A stretch of DNA of 64,000 bases from NCBI RefSeq assembly GCF_030814815.1, contig NZ_JAUSVR010000010.1:100793-164792 (forward strand), given 5' to 3'. Position 1 is the stretch's first letter. The number at the start of each line of letters is the position of its first letter. The position numbers and the translations under genes were made by a program. This DNA comes from Ancylobacter amanitiformis. Its GTDB lineage: Bacteria > Pseudomonadota > Alphaproteobacteria > Rhizobiales > Xanthobacteraceae. Below are positions 13,858-22,474 of the stretch, one piece after another. Under the pieces are notes generated by a model. That model searched no databases. It saw nothing but the letters and a program-made list of their open reading frames with translations, and was not told where the DNA came from.

Positions 13858-15213
13858 TCACCCGGCCGCCAGCACATCCTCGATCGCCTCGACCAGCTGG
13901 TCGGCATGGGCCGCGGTGACGCAGAGCGGGGGGCGGATCTTCAGCACGTTGCCATATTGGCCGGCCGCGCCGATGAGGATGCCGCGCTGCTTCAGGCCGT
14001 TGATCAGCCCCTTGGCGATGTCCGGGGCGGGGCCGTTCTCGCTGCCGAACTCCACCCCGAGATAGAGGCCGGCGCCGCGCACGGCAGTGATCGGCGTGCG
14101 CCCCTGAAGGTGACGCAGCCGGCCGGCGAGATGGCGGCCGACGCGCTCGGCATTGGCGATGAGGCCATCCGCCTCGATCGCCTCCAGCACCGCCATCGCG
14201 GCGGCGGTGGCGACGGGGCTTGCCGCGAACGTGTTGAAATAGCCGAAATCGGCGCAGAAGGCGGACAGGATCTCCGGCCGTGTGACGAGGCCCGCCACCG
14301 GGTAGCCATTGCCCATCGGCTTGCCCAGGGTGACGATATCCGGCTCGACGCCGTGTCGCGCGAAGCCCCACATGCCGGCGCCGGTGCGCCCGAAGCCCGG
14401 CTGCACCTCATCGGCGATGAACAGTCCGCCCGCCGCGTGGGCCACCTCCACCGCGCCCTTGAGGAAGCCCGGCGGGTCGGCGAAGACGCCGTCGGAGGAG
14501 AAGATGGTATCGACCAGCAGGCCGGCGAAGCGGATGCCGTCCGCCTCCATGCCGGCAATGGCGGCGAACACCGCGTCCGTGAAGCCCTGCGCCACGTCAT
14601 TGCCGAAGAGCGCCGGGTCGGGCGCGGGTACCATGCGCACATGGGCCGGCGGGCCGCCGCGCTTGTATGAGGAGGGGGAGACCTCGGTCACGGCGGCGGT
14701 GTTGCCGTGATAGGCCGTGCGGGTGACGACGAAGCCGGTACCCCCGCTGGCGCGGGCGGCGAGGCGTAGCGCCAGGTCGTTGCTCTCGCTCCCCGTACAG
14801 GTGAGCACGACATTGCTGAGCGCCGGGGGAAAGGTGGCGAGAAGCGTCTCGGCATAATCATGCGCGATATCGAAGAGATAGCGCGAATGGATGTTGAACG
14901 CGCCGATCTGCCGCTGCACCGCCTCGACCACCCGGGGATGGCAGTGCCCGACGGTCGGCACATTGTTGTAGAAATCGAGATAGGCCCGCCCGTCCGAGGC
15001 ATGGAGATAGGCGCCCTCGGCCCGCACGACCTTCAACGGCTCGTCATAGAACAGCACCGAACCGGCGCCGAAGCTGCGGATGCGGCGTTCGACCAGCGCG
15101 GCGATGTCGGGCGGCAGAGCCGCCTTGGCGCCGGCAAAGGCGTTGAGCGAGAGGATCGGCTGCTCGCGGCCGGTCTCCGGGCTCGCTTCCCGGGGCGTCG
15201 GCTGTCTGGTCAT
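13858..15213 (-). CDS. Class-III PLP enzyme, probable amino-alcohol-phosphate phospho-lyase
   Basis: 451-residue fold-type I PLP protein of the class-III aminotransferase family. The PLP lysine is Lys298 in TLGKPMGNGYP, with Asp268 in IADEVQPGFGRTG. Motifs NNVPTVGHCHP (83-93), NIHSRYLFD and YFNTFAASPVA resemble the AGXT2L-type ethanolamine-phosphate and phosphohydroxylysine phospho-lyases more than ordinary transaminases (recalled family patterns). Those enzymes remove phosphate and ammonia to give an aldehyde. The start overlaps the upstream kinase stop by ATGA, so the kinase product is probably its substrate. A conventional aminotransferase remains the alternative. Confidence 0.78.
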   Translation of the reverse strand: MTRQPTPREASPETGREQPILSLNAFAGAKAALPPDIAALVERRIRSFGAGSVLFYDEPLKVVRAEGAYLHASDGRAYLDFYNNVPTVGHCHPRVVEAVQRQIGAFNIHSRYLFDIAHDYAETLLATFPPALSNVVLTCTGSESNDLALRLAARASGGTGFVVTRTAYHGNTAAVTEVSPSSYKRGGPPAHVRMVPAPDPALFGNDVAQGFTDAVFAAIAGMEADGIRFAGLLVDTIFSSDGVFADPPGFLKGAVEVAHAAGGLFIADEVQPGFGRTGAGMWGFARHGVEPDIVTLGKPMGNGYPVAGLVTRPEILSAFCADFGYFNTFAASPVATAAAMAVLEAIEADGLIANAERVGRHLAGRLRHLQGRTPITAVRGAGLYLGVEFGSENGPAPDIAKGLINGLKQRGILIGAAGQYGNVLKIRPPLCVTAAHADQLVEAIEDVLAAG

Positions 15214-16286
15214 GATGTGGCCCTCCCGCCGTCCGGCTTGGCGGCGCCGGTGTCGTTACCTTCGGTGTCATGGGCGGCGAGAAAGGCGCGGGCGAGCGCC
15301 ACCGTGCCATGGGTATAGGCCTCGCCCATCGCCTGCGCGGTCGGGGTCTCGGCATGCGAGGCGATCCAGGCGGTCAGCAGCATGCGCCGAAGCATGATGA
15401 AGACCGGCAGGATGGCGCATTCCTCATCCGCGAGCGGCGCGACCGTGCGGTATCCTTCGATCCACGCCGCCTGAAGCGCGGGAATGTAAGGCTCGTGCTC
15501 GGCGAAGCTGATGGCGGCGGCGAAGTCGTAGAGATACCAGCTGAAGCCGCAATCATCGAAATCGATCACGCTCAGCCGCTCGCCCTCGACCAGAAGATTG
15601 GCGACCCGCATGTCGGCATGGACCAGCCCGAAGCGGTCCTCACCCTTGCCATAGGCCTCCAGCCGGGCGCGCAGCACCTGCGCCGTGCGCTCCAGCACCG
15701 CGCGGCCCGGCGCGTCGAGGCCGAGACCCGCCCGCCAGTCGCCCCACAATCGCACCTCGCCCAGCATGGCCTCGAAGTCCCAGACCTTGCGCACGAACCC
15801 CTCCGGCCGCTCCCACGCCCTGGCGTGGGCGTGCAGCCGCGCATTGATGGCGCCCAGTTCGCGATACCAGCGCGGCAGGTCCTCGCCCTCCGCCGGCTCG
15901 CGGCCGGGCAGCAGCTCGAAGGCGACGACGTGGCGGGTGAGCCCGTCATCGTCGATATCGGCGATCAGCGCGCCGTCGCTCTGCGCGATGGGGGTGAGCG
16001 TGTCGACGAGGGCCTCACGGCCAAGCGCCGCGAGCCAGGCCAGCTCGGATTCGATCTCGGCGCGGCTGTGATAGCCGGGGCGATGCACGCGAAACACCAG
16101 ATCGCGGCCGCTCAAGGGATCGCAGGCCCGGAAGGTGGCGTTCTCGGAGATGGTCAGCAGCCGAAGATGGGTGGTCTCCGGCAGGCCCCAGCGCGGCAGG
16201 GCGGCGCGCAGGCCGGCCTCCAGCCGCGCGAGAAAGGTGTCGTCATACATGGGTGGCGTTATGAGTGGCGTTATGGGTTGCGTCAT
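15210..16286 (-). CDS. APH-family small-molecule kinase (amino alcohol or hydroxylysine kinase candidate)
   Basis: 358-residue aminoglycoside-phosphotransferase/choline-kinase fold. The catalytic HADMRVAN (His223, Asp225, Asn230) and metal-binding IDFDD (241-245) are intact, so it should be active. It lies directly upstream of, and overlaps, the phospho-lyase gene, in an operon with a polyamine-type importer. I infer phosphorylation of a hydroxyl on an imported amine. The N-terminus has a small repeat (PITPLITPP) and two candidate starts, Met1 and Met13; neither has a strong ribosome site. A homoserine-kinase-like or antibiotic-modifying role is possible but less likely here. Confidence 0.75.
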   Translation of the reverse strand: MTQPITPLITPPMYDDTFLARLEAGLRAALPRWGLPETTHLRLLTISENATFRACDPLSGRDLVFRVHRPGYHSRAEIESELAWLAALGREALVDTLTPIAQSDGALIADIDDDGLTRHVVAFELLPGREPAEGEDLPRWYRELGAINARLHAHARAWERPEGFVRKVWDFEAMLGEVRLWGDWRAGLGLDAPGRAVLERTAQVLRARLEAYGKGEDRFGLVHADMRVANLLVEGERLSVIDFDDCGFSWYLYDFAAAISFAEHEPYIPALQAAWIEGYRTVAPLADEECAILPVFIMLRRMLLTAWIASHAETPTAQAMGEAYTHGTVALARAFLAAHDTEGNDTGAAKPDGGRATS

Positions 16287-16382
16287 GGAAGCCGGCTCAT
16301 GTCGGAGGTTCGTCCGCGCGGTGCCGCGGGATGGGCCCGCCCTGCGCGGGTGTCATGTCGAGGATGCCGCATGCGCATGCCG

Positions 16383-17192
16383 CTATTTCCGCGCCACGGT
16401 GACGTCGACATGGGCGCGCTCCAGCGCCCGCGCGACCGTGCCGGCGGGCGCGGCGTCGACCACGAGGCGCTGGATGTCGGGAATGCGCGCCCAGATGGCC
16501 AGCGCCTGCACGTCGAACTTCTTGTGGTCGGAGACCACGATGGTCTCCGCCGCCCGGTTCATCATCGCCTTGTAGACCCAGGCGGCGGGCGCCTCGGCAT
16601 CGGCGAGACCATCGGTGGTGATGCCGGAAATGCCGAGAATGGCGCGGTTGACGTTGTAGTTCTGCAGGAAGTCGATGGTTTCCGCGCCAACCATCATCCC
16701 CTCGCGCGCATTGTAGCGGCCGGGACACATGATGATCTCGATGGTGGGATTGGGCGCGAGCACGGTTGCCACCGAGAAGGAATGGGTGATGACGGTGATG
16801 TCGCGGCACTCGGCCGACATGCGGCGCGCCACATGGGTGGTGGTGGCGCCGGCGCCGATGGCGATCACCTCCTTCGGCTGGATGAATTTCACCGTCACGG
16901 CGGCGATCGCCTCGCGCTCGGCCACCATCAGCCGGTGGCGCTCGGTCACGGCGGGCTCGTCGCCGAAGGGGCGCACCGCGCCGCCATAGGTGCGGTTGAT
17001 GAGGCCCTTTTCCTGCAGCTCGAACAGGTCGCGGCGGATGGTTTCGGTCGAGACCTCAAGATCGGCGGCGAGGTCGCCCACGCGCAGCGTCGCGCAGGTG
17101 CGCATCTCGCTGAGGATGCGCTCGTGGCGCGCCGCCTTGTCGAGGCGCGGACGTCGCCGGTCGCCCGCGCGCGTGGTGTCGTCCTGGCTCAT
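16383..17192 (-). CDS. DeoR/GlpR-family transcriptional regulator
   Basis: 269 residues from the ATG at 17192, which overlaps the upstream permease stop by ATGA. The N-terminal helix-turn-helix reads LRVGDLAADLEVSTETIRRD, followed by the linker GLINRTYGGAVRP. The C-terminal DeoR sensor domain has IGAGATTTHVARRM and VSDHKKFD. This family usually senses a phosphorylated metabolite, which fits the adjacent kinase. It lies inside the amine-transport operon. It might also be the repressor for the TTTCGTT palindromes before glpD, since no other GlpR-like gene is in the window; the sequence does not settle which. Confidence 0.88.
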   Translation of the reverse strand: MSQDDTTRAGDRRRPRLDKAARHERILSEMRTCATLRVGDLAADLEVSTETIRRDLFELQEKGLINRTYGGAVRPFGDEPAVTERHRLMVAEREAIAAVTVKFIQPKEVIAIGAGATTTHVARRMSAECRDITVITHSFSVATVLAPNPTIEIIMCPGRYNAREGMMVGAETIDFLQNYNVNRAILGISGITTDGLADAEAPAAWVYKAMMNRAAETIVVSDHKKFDVQALAIWARIPDIQRLVVDAAPAGTVARALERAHVDVTVARK

Positions 17193-17983
17193 GACGCGGT
17201 CCGCCGGCGCACCAGAATTCCGACCAGCCCGCCGGTGAGGAGCAGGGCGGCGGCGCCCAGCGTGGCCATGGTGCCGAGCGCGGGCACCATCGGCGTGTAG
17301 CCCGCCACCATCTTCGCGTAGAGCCATTTCGGGATCGTGGAATCCGCGCCCGCCGTATAGAGCGACAGCGGGAAATTGCTCCACGAGAGCAGGAACGCGA
17401 ACAGCATGCCGGACCAGATGCCGGGCCATAGCAGCGGCAGCGTCACCTCGCGCAGCACCTGCAGGCGCGAGCAGCCGAGATCGATGGCGGCTTCCTCCAG
17501 CGAGGGGTCGAAGCCATAGACCTGGATGGCGATGACCAGCGTCACCACCGGCACCACCCAGACCAGATGGGCGAACACGGCGGTCATCCACGAGGTCTGG
17601 ATGCCGACCGCGCTGAAGCCGAGCAGCATGGCCAGCCCGAGCACCGGCTGGGGAAAGAAGATCGGCAGCATGATGAGCTTCTGGTACAGCCGCCGCCCTT
17701 TCCAGTCATAGCGCGCGAAGGCCAGCGCGCCGAACGTGGCGATGAGCACGGACAGCACCGTCACCAGAAGCGCGATCAGGATCGAGTTGCGCACGATCAT
17801 GCCGATCTCGATCGAATCCAGCGTCTTCTCCCACCAGTCGGTGGCATAGGCCTTCACGGGGAAGCCGAAATAGCGGCTCTTGTTGAAGCTGGCCAGCGCG
17901 CCGCAGGCGATGGGCAGATAGACCACCGCGACGACGAACAGCGTCCAGATCCAGATCAGCGCATGGGTTCGCCGATGTGTCAT
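17189..17983 (-). CDS. ABC transporter permease, spermidine/putrescine PotC type
   Basis: 264-residue inner-membrane permease with about six helices, the first at residues 8-30. The EAA loop reads DPSLEEAAIDLGCSRLQVLR, followed by VTLPLL, typical of PotC-like subunits. Its start is three bases beyond the stop of the PotB-like partner, and its stop overlaps the regulator start. It belongs to the importer encoded at 17189-21373. The substrate is likely a cationic amine, judged from the family and the neighbouring enzymes. Confidence 0.9.
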   Translation of the reverse strand: MTHRRTHALIWIWTLFVVAVVYLPIACGALASFNKSRYFGFPVKAYATDWWEKTLDSIEIGMIVRNSILIALLVTVLSVLIATFGALAFARYDWKGRRLYQKLIMLPIFFPQPVLGLAMLLGFSAVGIQTSWMTAVFAHLVWVVPVVTLVIAIQVYGFDPSLEEAAIDLGCSRLQVLREVTLPLLWPGIWSGMLFAFLLSWSNFPLSLYTAGADSTIPKWLYAKMVAGYTPMVPALGTMATLGAAALLLTGGLVGILVRRRTAS

Positions 17984-17986
17984 GGC

Positions 17987-18892
17987 TCAGCGCCTCCCCA
18001 GCATGCGGTCGAGGTCCAGCTTCGACAGCGCGAACAGGGTGAGCGCGCCGATGAAGAAGGTGACGAGGACGGCCAGCGCCGAGCCCGCCGGCCAGTTCTG
18101 CGAATAGGTGAAGGCGATCTCGATATCGTGCGAGATGACGATGATCGACTGGCCGCCGAGAATCTTCGCTTCCGCCGTCGCGCCGATGGCCAGCACGAAG
18201 GTGAGCAGCATGCCGATCAGGATGCCGGGCATGGCGAGCGGCAATTCGATCTCCCGCCAGATGAACAGGCGGCCGGCGCCGAGGTCGCGCGCGGCATCGA
18301 CCAGATCGCGCGGCACGAGGGCAAGGCCCAGCGTCATCGGAAACAGCATGAAGGGCAGGTAGGTGTAGAGCATGCCGAACAGGGTGATGCCGGGCGTGTA
18401 CAGAACTTCCGGCCCGCCGTTGAGCCCGAGCCATTTCAGCGTGCCGTCGAGCACGCCGTTCTTGATGTAGAACAGCACCCAGCCATAGAGCCGCACGTTT
18501 TCCGAGACGAAGAGCGGAAAGACGAACAGAACGCTGATGAAGGCCGAGGCGCGGCCGAACACCCTGTTCAGCCCATAGGCGATGGGATAGGCGATCACCG
18601 CCAGCAGCGCGACGGTGAGCAGCGCGAAGCCGCAGGACCACAGGAAGGACAGCCACACCGTGTTGGTGGGGTCGAACAGCGCGGCGAAATTCTCCAGCGT
18701 GAACGAGCGGAACACGTCGAAGGAGCGCGGCGTCGCCACGGAATAGCCGAGGATGGCGACCAGCGGCGCGGCAAAGCCGAGGGCGAGCAGCCCGATGACC
18801 GGGAGCGCGCATAGCGCGCCCGCCGAGAGCCGGCGCGCCGGGCGCTCCTCGCGGGGGGCTTCGGCATGCTGGACGATGGTGAGGTCCGCCAT
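17987..18892 (-). CDS. ABC transporter permease, spermidine/putrescine PotB type
   Basis: 301-residue permease. A first helix lies at about residues 26-48, with five more, and the EAA loop VPRDLVDAARDLGAGRLFIW is followed by IELPLA. It follows the ATPase gene after a three-base gap and pairs with the PotC-like protein. The N-terminus ahead of the first helix is long and rich in arginine (ERPARRLS). Confidence 0.9.
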   Translation of the reverse strand: MADLTIVQHAEAPREERPARRLSAGALCALPVIGLLALGFAAPLVAILGYSVATPRSFDVFRSFTLENFAALFDPTNTVWLSFLWSCGFALLTVALLAVIAYPIAYGLNRVFGRASAFISVLFVFPLFVSENVRLYGWVLFYIKNGVLDGTLKWLGLNGGPEVLYTPGITLFGMLYTYLPFMLFPMTLGLALVPRDLVDAARDLGAGRLFIWREIELPLAMPGILIGMLLTFVLAIGATAEAKILGGQSIIVISHDIEIAFTYSQNWPAGSALAVLVTFFIGALTLFALSKLDLDRMLGRR

Positions 18893-18895
18893 TGC

Positions 18896-20020
18896 TCAAC
18901 CCCTCAGCGTGAAGGCATCAGTAGCATCCCAGCCGAGCGTGACGCGGGGCTCGGCGCCCGCCGGCAGCGCCCGCGCGCGGGAGAGTTCCACCAGCATCAC
19001 CTTTTCCCCGCCGTCCCGCGCATTCACCCGCACCTGGTACTGGATGCGCGAGCCGAGCGAATATTCGTTGTAGACGACGCCCTCGACCCGGTTGTCGGCG
19101 CTCTCGCCGGGGCCGAGCACGCGCATATATTCCGGGCGGATGACGATGAAGGCGCGGTCGGGCGCGCCGGCTTCCGCGATGCCCTGCGGGGGCTGGACCT
19201 TGAAGGCGCCGGACACATCCACGCCGCTCCAGCCGCCATCCGCTCCGCGCGTCACCTCGATGCTGTTCACCTCACCGACGAACTCGCACACGAAGCGATC
19301 GACCGGGGCGCCGTAAATCTCCTCGGGCGTGCCGACCTGCACCAGCTTGCCCGCGCGCATCACGCCGATGCGGTCGCTCATCACCATCGCCTCTTCCAGC
19401 GAATGGGTGATGTAGATGAAGGTCTTGCCGGTCTCGCGGTGCAGGTCCTTCAGCTCCTTCTCCAGCGTTTTCTTGAGCTTGTAGTCGATGGCCGAGAGCG
19501 GCTCGTCGAAGAACAGCACTTCCGGGTCATAGGCCAGCGCCCTTGCCAACGCCACGCGCTGACGCTCGCCGCCCGAGCATTTCATCACGTTCTTGTCGTG
19601 ATAGGTCTCGGGCAGGCGTACGATTGCCATCAGTTCCAGCGCGCGGGCCTTGCGGGCCGCCGCATCGACGCCCTTCACCTTGAGCGGGAAGGCGATGTTC
19701 TCGCCGACGCTCTTGTGCGGAAACAGCGCGAGCGACTGGAAGACGAGGCAGGTCGGCCGCTTGTTCGGCGGCACGTCGTTGATGCGTTCGCCATGCAGCG
19801 TGATGTTGCCCTCGCTGGGGCTGTCCATGCCCGCCAGCATGCGCAGCAGCGTGGTCTTGCCCGAGCCGGAAGGGCCGACAATGGTGAGGAATTCACCCTC
19901 GCGCACGTCGAGGTCGATGCCCTGCACGGCATGAAACCCACCGAAGCTCTTGCGCACGCCGACCAGCTGGAGGATCGGCCTGCGGGCAGGGGCGGTGGGG
20001 GCGGTCATCGTCGGGAACAT
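18896..20020 (-). CDS. ABC transporter ATPase, PotA type
   Basis: ATPase with a C-terminal TOBE domain. Walker A is GPSGSGKTT, the signature is CSGGERQRVALARAL, Walker B is VLFFDEPLSAID and the H-loop is THSLEEA, all intact. I choose the ATG at 20020 (374 residues) because GGAAGA precedes it; an ATG at 20008 and a longer frame from 20095 are alternatives. The longer frame would run into the repeat element at 20085-20194, which makes it unlikely. It energises the PotB/C-like permease pair. Confidence 0.9.
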   Translation of the reverse strand: MFPTMTAPTAPARRPILQLVGVRKSFGGFHAVQGIDLDVREGEFLTIVGPSGSGKTTLLRMLAGMDSPSEGNITLHGERINDVPPNKRPTCLVFQSLALFPHKSVGENIAFPLKVKGVDAAARKARALELMAIVRLPETYHDKNVMKCSGGERQRVALARALAYDPEVLFFDEPLSAIDYKLKKTLEKELKDLHRETGKTFIYITHSLEEAMVMSDRIGVMRAGKLVQVGTPEEIYGAPVDRFVCEFVGEVNSIEVTRGADGGWSGVDVSGAFKVQPPQGIAEAGAPDRAFIVIRPEYMRVLGPGESADNRVEGVVYNEYSLGSRIQYQVRVNARDGGEKVMLVELSRARALPAGAEPRVTLGWDATDAFTLRG

Positions 20021-20084
20021 GCGGGTCTTCCGGTCGTGAGCAGGTGGTCGAGGACAAGGGGCGGATGGAGCCCCCCATTTCTTC

Positions 20085-20194
20085 CCTCTCCCCATCGGGG
20101 AGAGGTGGCCCGCGCTGCGGGTCGGTGAGGGGGTGACGCCATCGGCAAGTGCCGAAGGCCCCTCGCCCCACCCCTTTCCCCGACGGGGAGAGGG
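20085..20194. repeat. Hairpin-rich dispersed repeat, copy 2 (REP-like)
   Basis: Same plan as 10813-10922: CCTCTCCCC (20085-20093) and GGGGAGAGG (20097-20105), then GGTGAGGGGG, a spacer, GGCCCCTCGCCC and a closing CCTTTCCCCGACGGGGAGAGG-like hairpin. It lies between the binding-protein gene and the ATPase gene of the amine importer. Confidence 0.8.
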
Positions 20195-20221
20195 AGCCGC
20201 CCCGCTTACCCCCGCAGGCGC

Positions 20222-21373
20222 TTACCCCCGCAGACGCTTGGCGGCGTTCATGATGTCGAGCGCCTTGTCGTAGTCCGGCACGATGTCGTACTCGACCGAG
20301 CGGGCCATCTCTTCTCCGAGGCTTTCCCACTGGATGGCGTCGAGTTCGTCCTTGGTGAACAGCTTGAAGCAGTCGGGATTGCCCATCTGCGCCACGGGAT
20401 TGAACGTGCCCTCGGCGAAGGCGACGGTGTGGGCGACGTCGGGCGCCTGCACGTATTTCAGGAAATCGATCGCCAGCGGCGAGAGATTGGGGTTGTTCAC
20501 GGTCGACGTCACCTCGATCCACGAGATGCCGCCCTTGCCGCCGGCCAGAGGGCCCCTGAGCGGGGTGATGGCGCGCAGGTTCGGATGACCGTCGGCGCGG
20601 GCCGGCGAGACCGAATAGGTGCCGCCGGTCATGTGCAGGTCGATCTCGCCGGAAATCAGCGCCTGGTTCATCGAGGCGATGTCGCCGATCAGCTTGGCGC
20701 CCTTGAAGACGCGCTTGGCGGTCTCCTCGAACTTGGCAAGCTCATCCGGCGTGTGCACCTTGAACGGGTCGATGCCGGCGATGATGAAGATGTTGAAGAC
20801 GTTCCAGTCGTCGGATTCCAGGATGCCGTATCTGCCGGCCAGCGCGGGATCGTTGAACAGGTCCCAGCCGGTATCCTCGGCGGTCTTGCGGCTGACCTTG
20901 TCGGTATTGACGACGAAGCTGTAGGGCCCGAAGCGCTGGACCATGCCGATCAGCTCCGCGCCATCCTCGCTCATCGCCCATTTATAGGGCCATTTGAACT
21001 CGGGCAGCATCTTGGCGAAGAAGGGCTCGAACTCGGCCTTCGGCAGCGGCCGGATCAGCTTCTCGGGCAGCATCACCTTGCGCGCCCAGGGGTTGTTCAC
21101 ATTGATCAGATCCCAGGTGTTGATCTCGCCGGCGCGCAGCCGGTTGATCATGGTGGGATCGTTGGTGAGGCTCTCGGCCTTCACGGTGGCGCCGGTGCTG
21201 GAGCGGAACGGGTCGAGCACCTGCGCGGAATTGTAGCCCTCCCAGCACAGGATGTTCAGTTCCTTCTCGCGCGCGGCGAGGGCCGGGCCGGAACCGATCA
21301 TCGGGCCGGCGGCGAGCGCGCCGATCCCTGCGCCCATGCCCTGCAGCAGCGACCTTCTGGAAATGCCTGCCAT
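20222..21373 (-). CDS. ABC transporter substrate-binding protein, PotD/PotF type
   Basis: 383-residue periplasmic binding protein. The N-terminus ISRRSLLQG is a twin-arginine motif followed by a hydrophobic alanine/glycine stretch and a cleavage site near ALA-AR (about residue 34), so export by Tat is likely. The mature part starts LNILCWEGYNSAQVLDPF, typical of the spermidine/putrescine family. It is the first gene of the importer operon and is separated from the ATPase gene by the repeat element. A Tat signal is common in this family in Rhizobiales. Confidence 0.9.
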   Translation of the reverse strand: MAGISRRSLLQGMGAGIGALAAGPMIGSGPALAAREKELNILCWEGYNSAQVLDPFRSSTGATVKAESLTNDPTMINRLRAGEINTWDLINVNNPWARKVMLPEKLIRPLPKAEFEPFFAKMLPEFKWPYKWAMSEDGAELIGMVQRFGPYSFVVNTDKVSRKTAEDTGWDLFNDPALAGRYGILESDDWNVFNIFIIAGIDPFKVHTPDELAKFEETAKRVFKGAKLIGDIASMNQALISGEIDLHMTGGTYSVSPARADGHPNLRAITPLRGPLAGGKGGISWIEVTSTVNNPNLSPLAIDFLKYVQAPDVAHTVAFAEGTFNPVAQMGNPDCFKLFTKDELDAIQWESLGEEMARSVEYDIVPDYDKALDIMNAAKRLRG

Positions 21374-21440
21374 CTCGAAATCCCCTTGGATTATGGGCGC
21401 GAAGCTCTGATGGCCGCGCGGTCAATGTGGTTCTTATGTT

Positions 21441-21456
21441 GGATCCTGTGTGATCC
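21441..21456. promoter_or_regulatory. Inverted repeat upstream of the amine importer operon
   Basis: GGATC (21441-21445) and GATCC (21452-21456) are inverted around a 6-nt spacer, within TTGGATCCTGTGTGATCCTAA. The region lies between the divergent binding-protein and SDR genes and is unusually A/T-rich for this DNA. It is a plausible regulator site for the DeoR-family protein or another factor, but the arms are short. Confidence 0.35.
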
Positions 21457-21608
21457 TAAACATGCTGAATTGGGCTTTACAACATCAAGTTTGCAGCGCA
21501 ACGTGATGAAAAGGAAGGCAGCCTAATTCGTCGGCAATGAGCGCCGGCGCGGGTGGGCTCGGCGCCTAATCACTTGTCCCAACAGATTCATTCGGGAATT
21601 GACGATCC

Positions 21609-22418
21609 ATGTTCACGTCGCTCGCGGGGAAAACCGTCATCGTTACCGGCGCCAGCAAGGGCATCGGGCGCGGCATCGCGCGGCGCTTCGGCGAGGCCGG
21701 GCTCAACGTTCTCGTGGTGAGCCGCCACATTGCGGACGCGCAGCGCGTGGCGGGCGAGATCGGCCCCCACGCCTCCGCCTTCGCCGCCGACGTGACCAGC
21801 CCGGAGGACAGCGCGGCGATGGCCGCGGCGGCGCTGGAGCGCTATGGCGCGATCGACGTGCTGTGCGCCAATGCCGGCATCTTCCCCGCCGCGAAGCTCG
21901 GCGACATGACGGCCGCCGATTTCGACCATGTCATCGGCACCAACCTGAAGGGCACGTTCCTCTCGGTCTCCGCGGTGCTCCCAGCGATGAAGGCGCAGAA
22001 CAAGGGGCGCATCGTCATCACCTCGTCCATTACCGGGCCGATCACCGGCTTTCCCGGCTGGACGCATTACGGCGCGTCGAAGGCCGGCCAGCTCGGCTTC
22101 ATGCGCACCGCCGCCATCGAACTGGCGCCGTGGAGCATCACGGTGAACGCCGTCATGCCGGGCAATATCCTCACCGAGGGCATGGAGGGGATGGGTGAGG
22201 CCTATATCGCCGCCACCGCCGCCTGCGTGCCGATGAAGAAGCTCGGCGCGGTGGCCGACATCGCCAATGCCGCGCTGTTCTTCGCCAGCGAGGAGGCCGG
22301 CTACATCACCGGGCAGGGACTGGTGATCGATGGCGGGCAGGTTCTCCCGGAATCGCCGATGGCGCTGGACGAGATGGGCACGGCCCGAGTGGACGCGGTC
22401 CGAGTGGACGCCGCCTGA
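21609..22418 (+). CDS. Short-chain dehydrogenase/reductase
   Basis: 269-residue classical SDR. The cofactor motif TGASKGIGRGIA is at residues 14-25, with NAG in CANAGIFPA, the catalytic serine in ITSSITG, and YGASK holding the Tyr-Lys pair. It ends with VIDGGQVLPES and a short duplicated tail (RVDAVRVDA). It is divergent from the amine importer with a shared 235-bp promoter region, so it might reduce or oxidise an aldehyde or alcohol of that pathway. The family is broad and the substrate is not predictable. Confidence 0.85.
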   Translation: MFTSLAGKTVIVTGASKGIGRGIARRFGEAGLNVLVVSRHIADAQRVAGEIGPHASAFAADVTSPEDSAAMAAAALERYGAIDVLCANAGIFPAAKLGDMTAADFDHVIGTNLKGTFLSVSAVLPAMKAQNKGRIVITSSITGPITGFPGWTHYGASKAGQLGFMRTAAIELAPWSITVNAVMPGNILTEGMEGMGEAYIAATAACVPMKKLGAVADIANAALFFASEEAGYITGQGLVIDGGQVLPESPMALDEMGTARVDAVRVDAA

Positions 22419-22474
22419 TTGGTCGCGGCCTGAGCGGGCGGGGGCGACCTCGCGTCTCGGAAGCCGGGCGCCCC

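Noticed and set aside
13858..15213. Glutamate-1-semialdehyde aminomutase (hemL) or ornithine aminotransferase
   Set aside because: The lysine context TLGKPMGNGYP and the VGHCHP motif fit the phospho-lyase-like branch better, and no heme or arginine genes are near.
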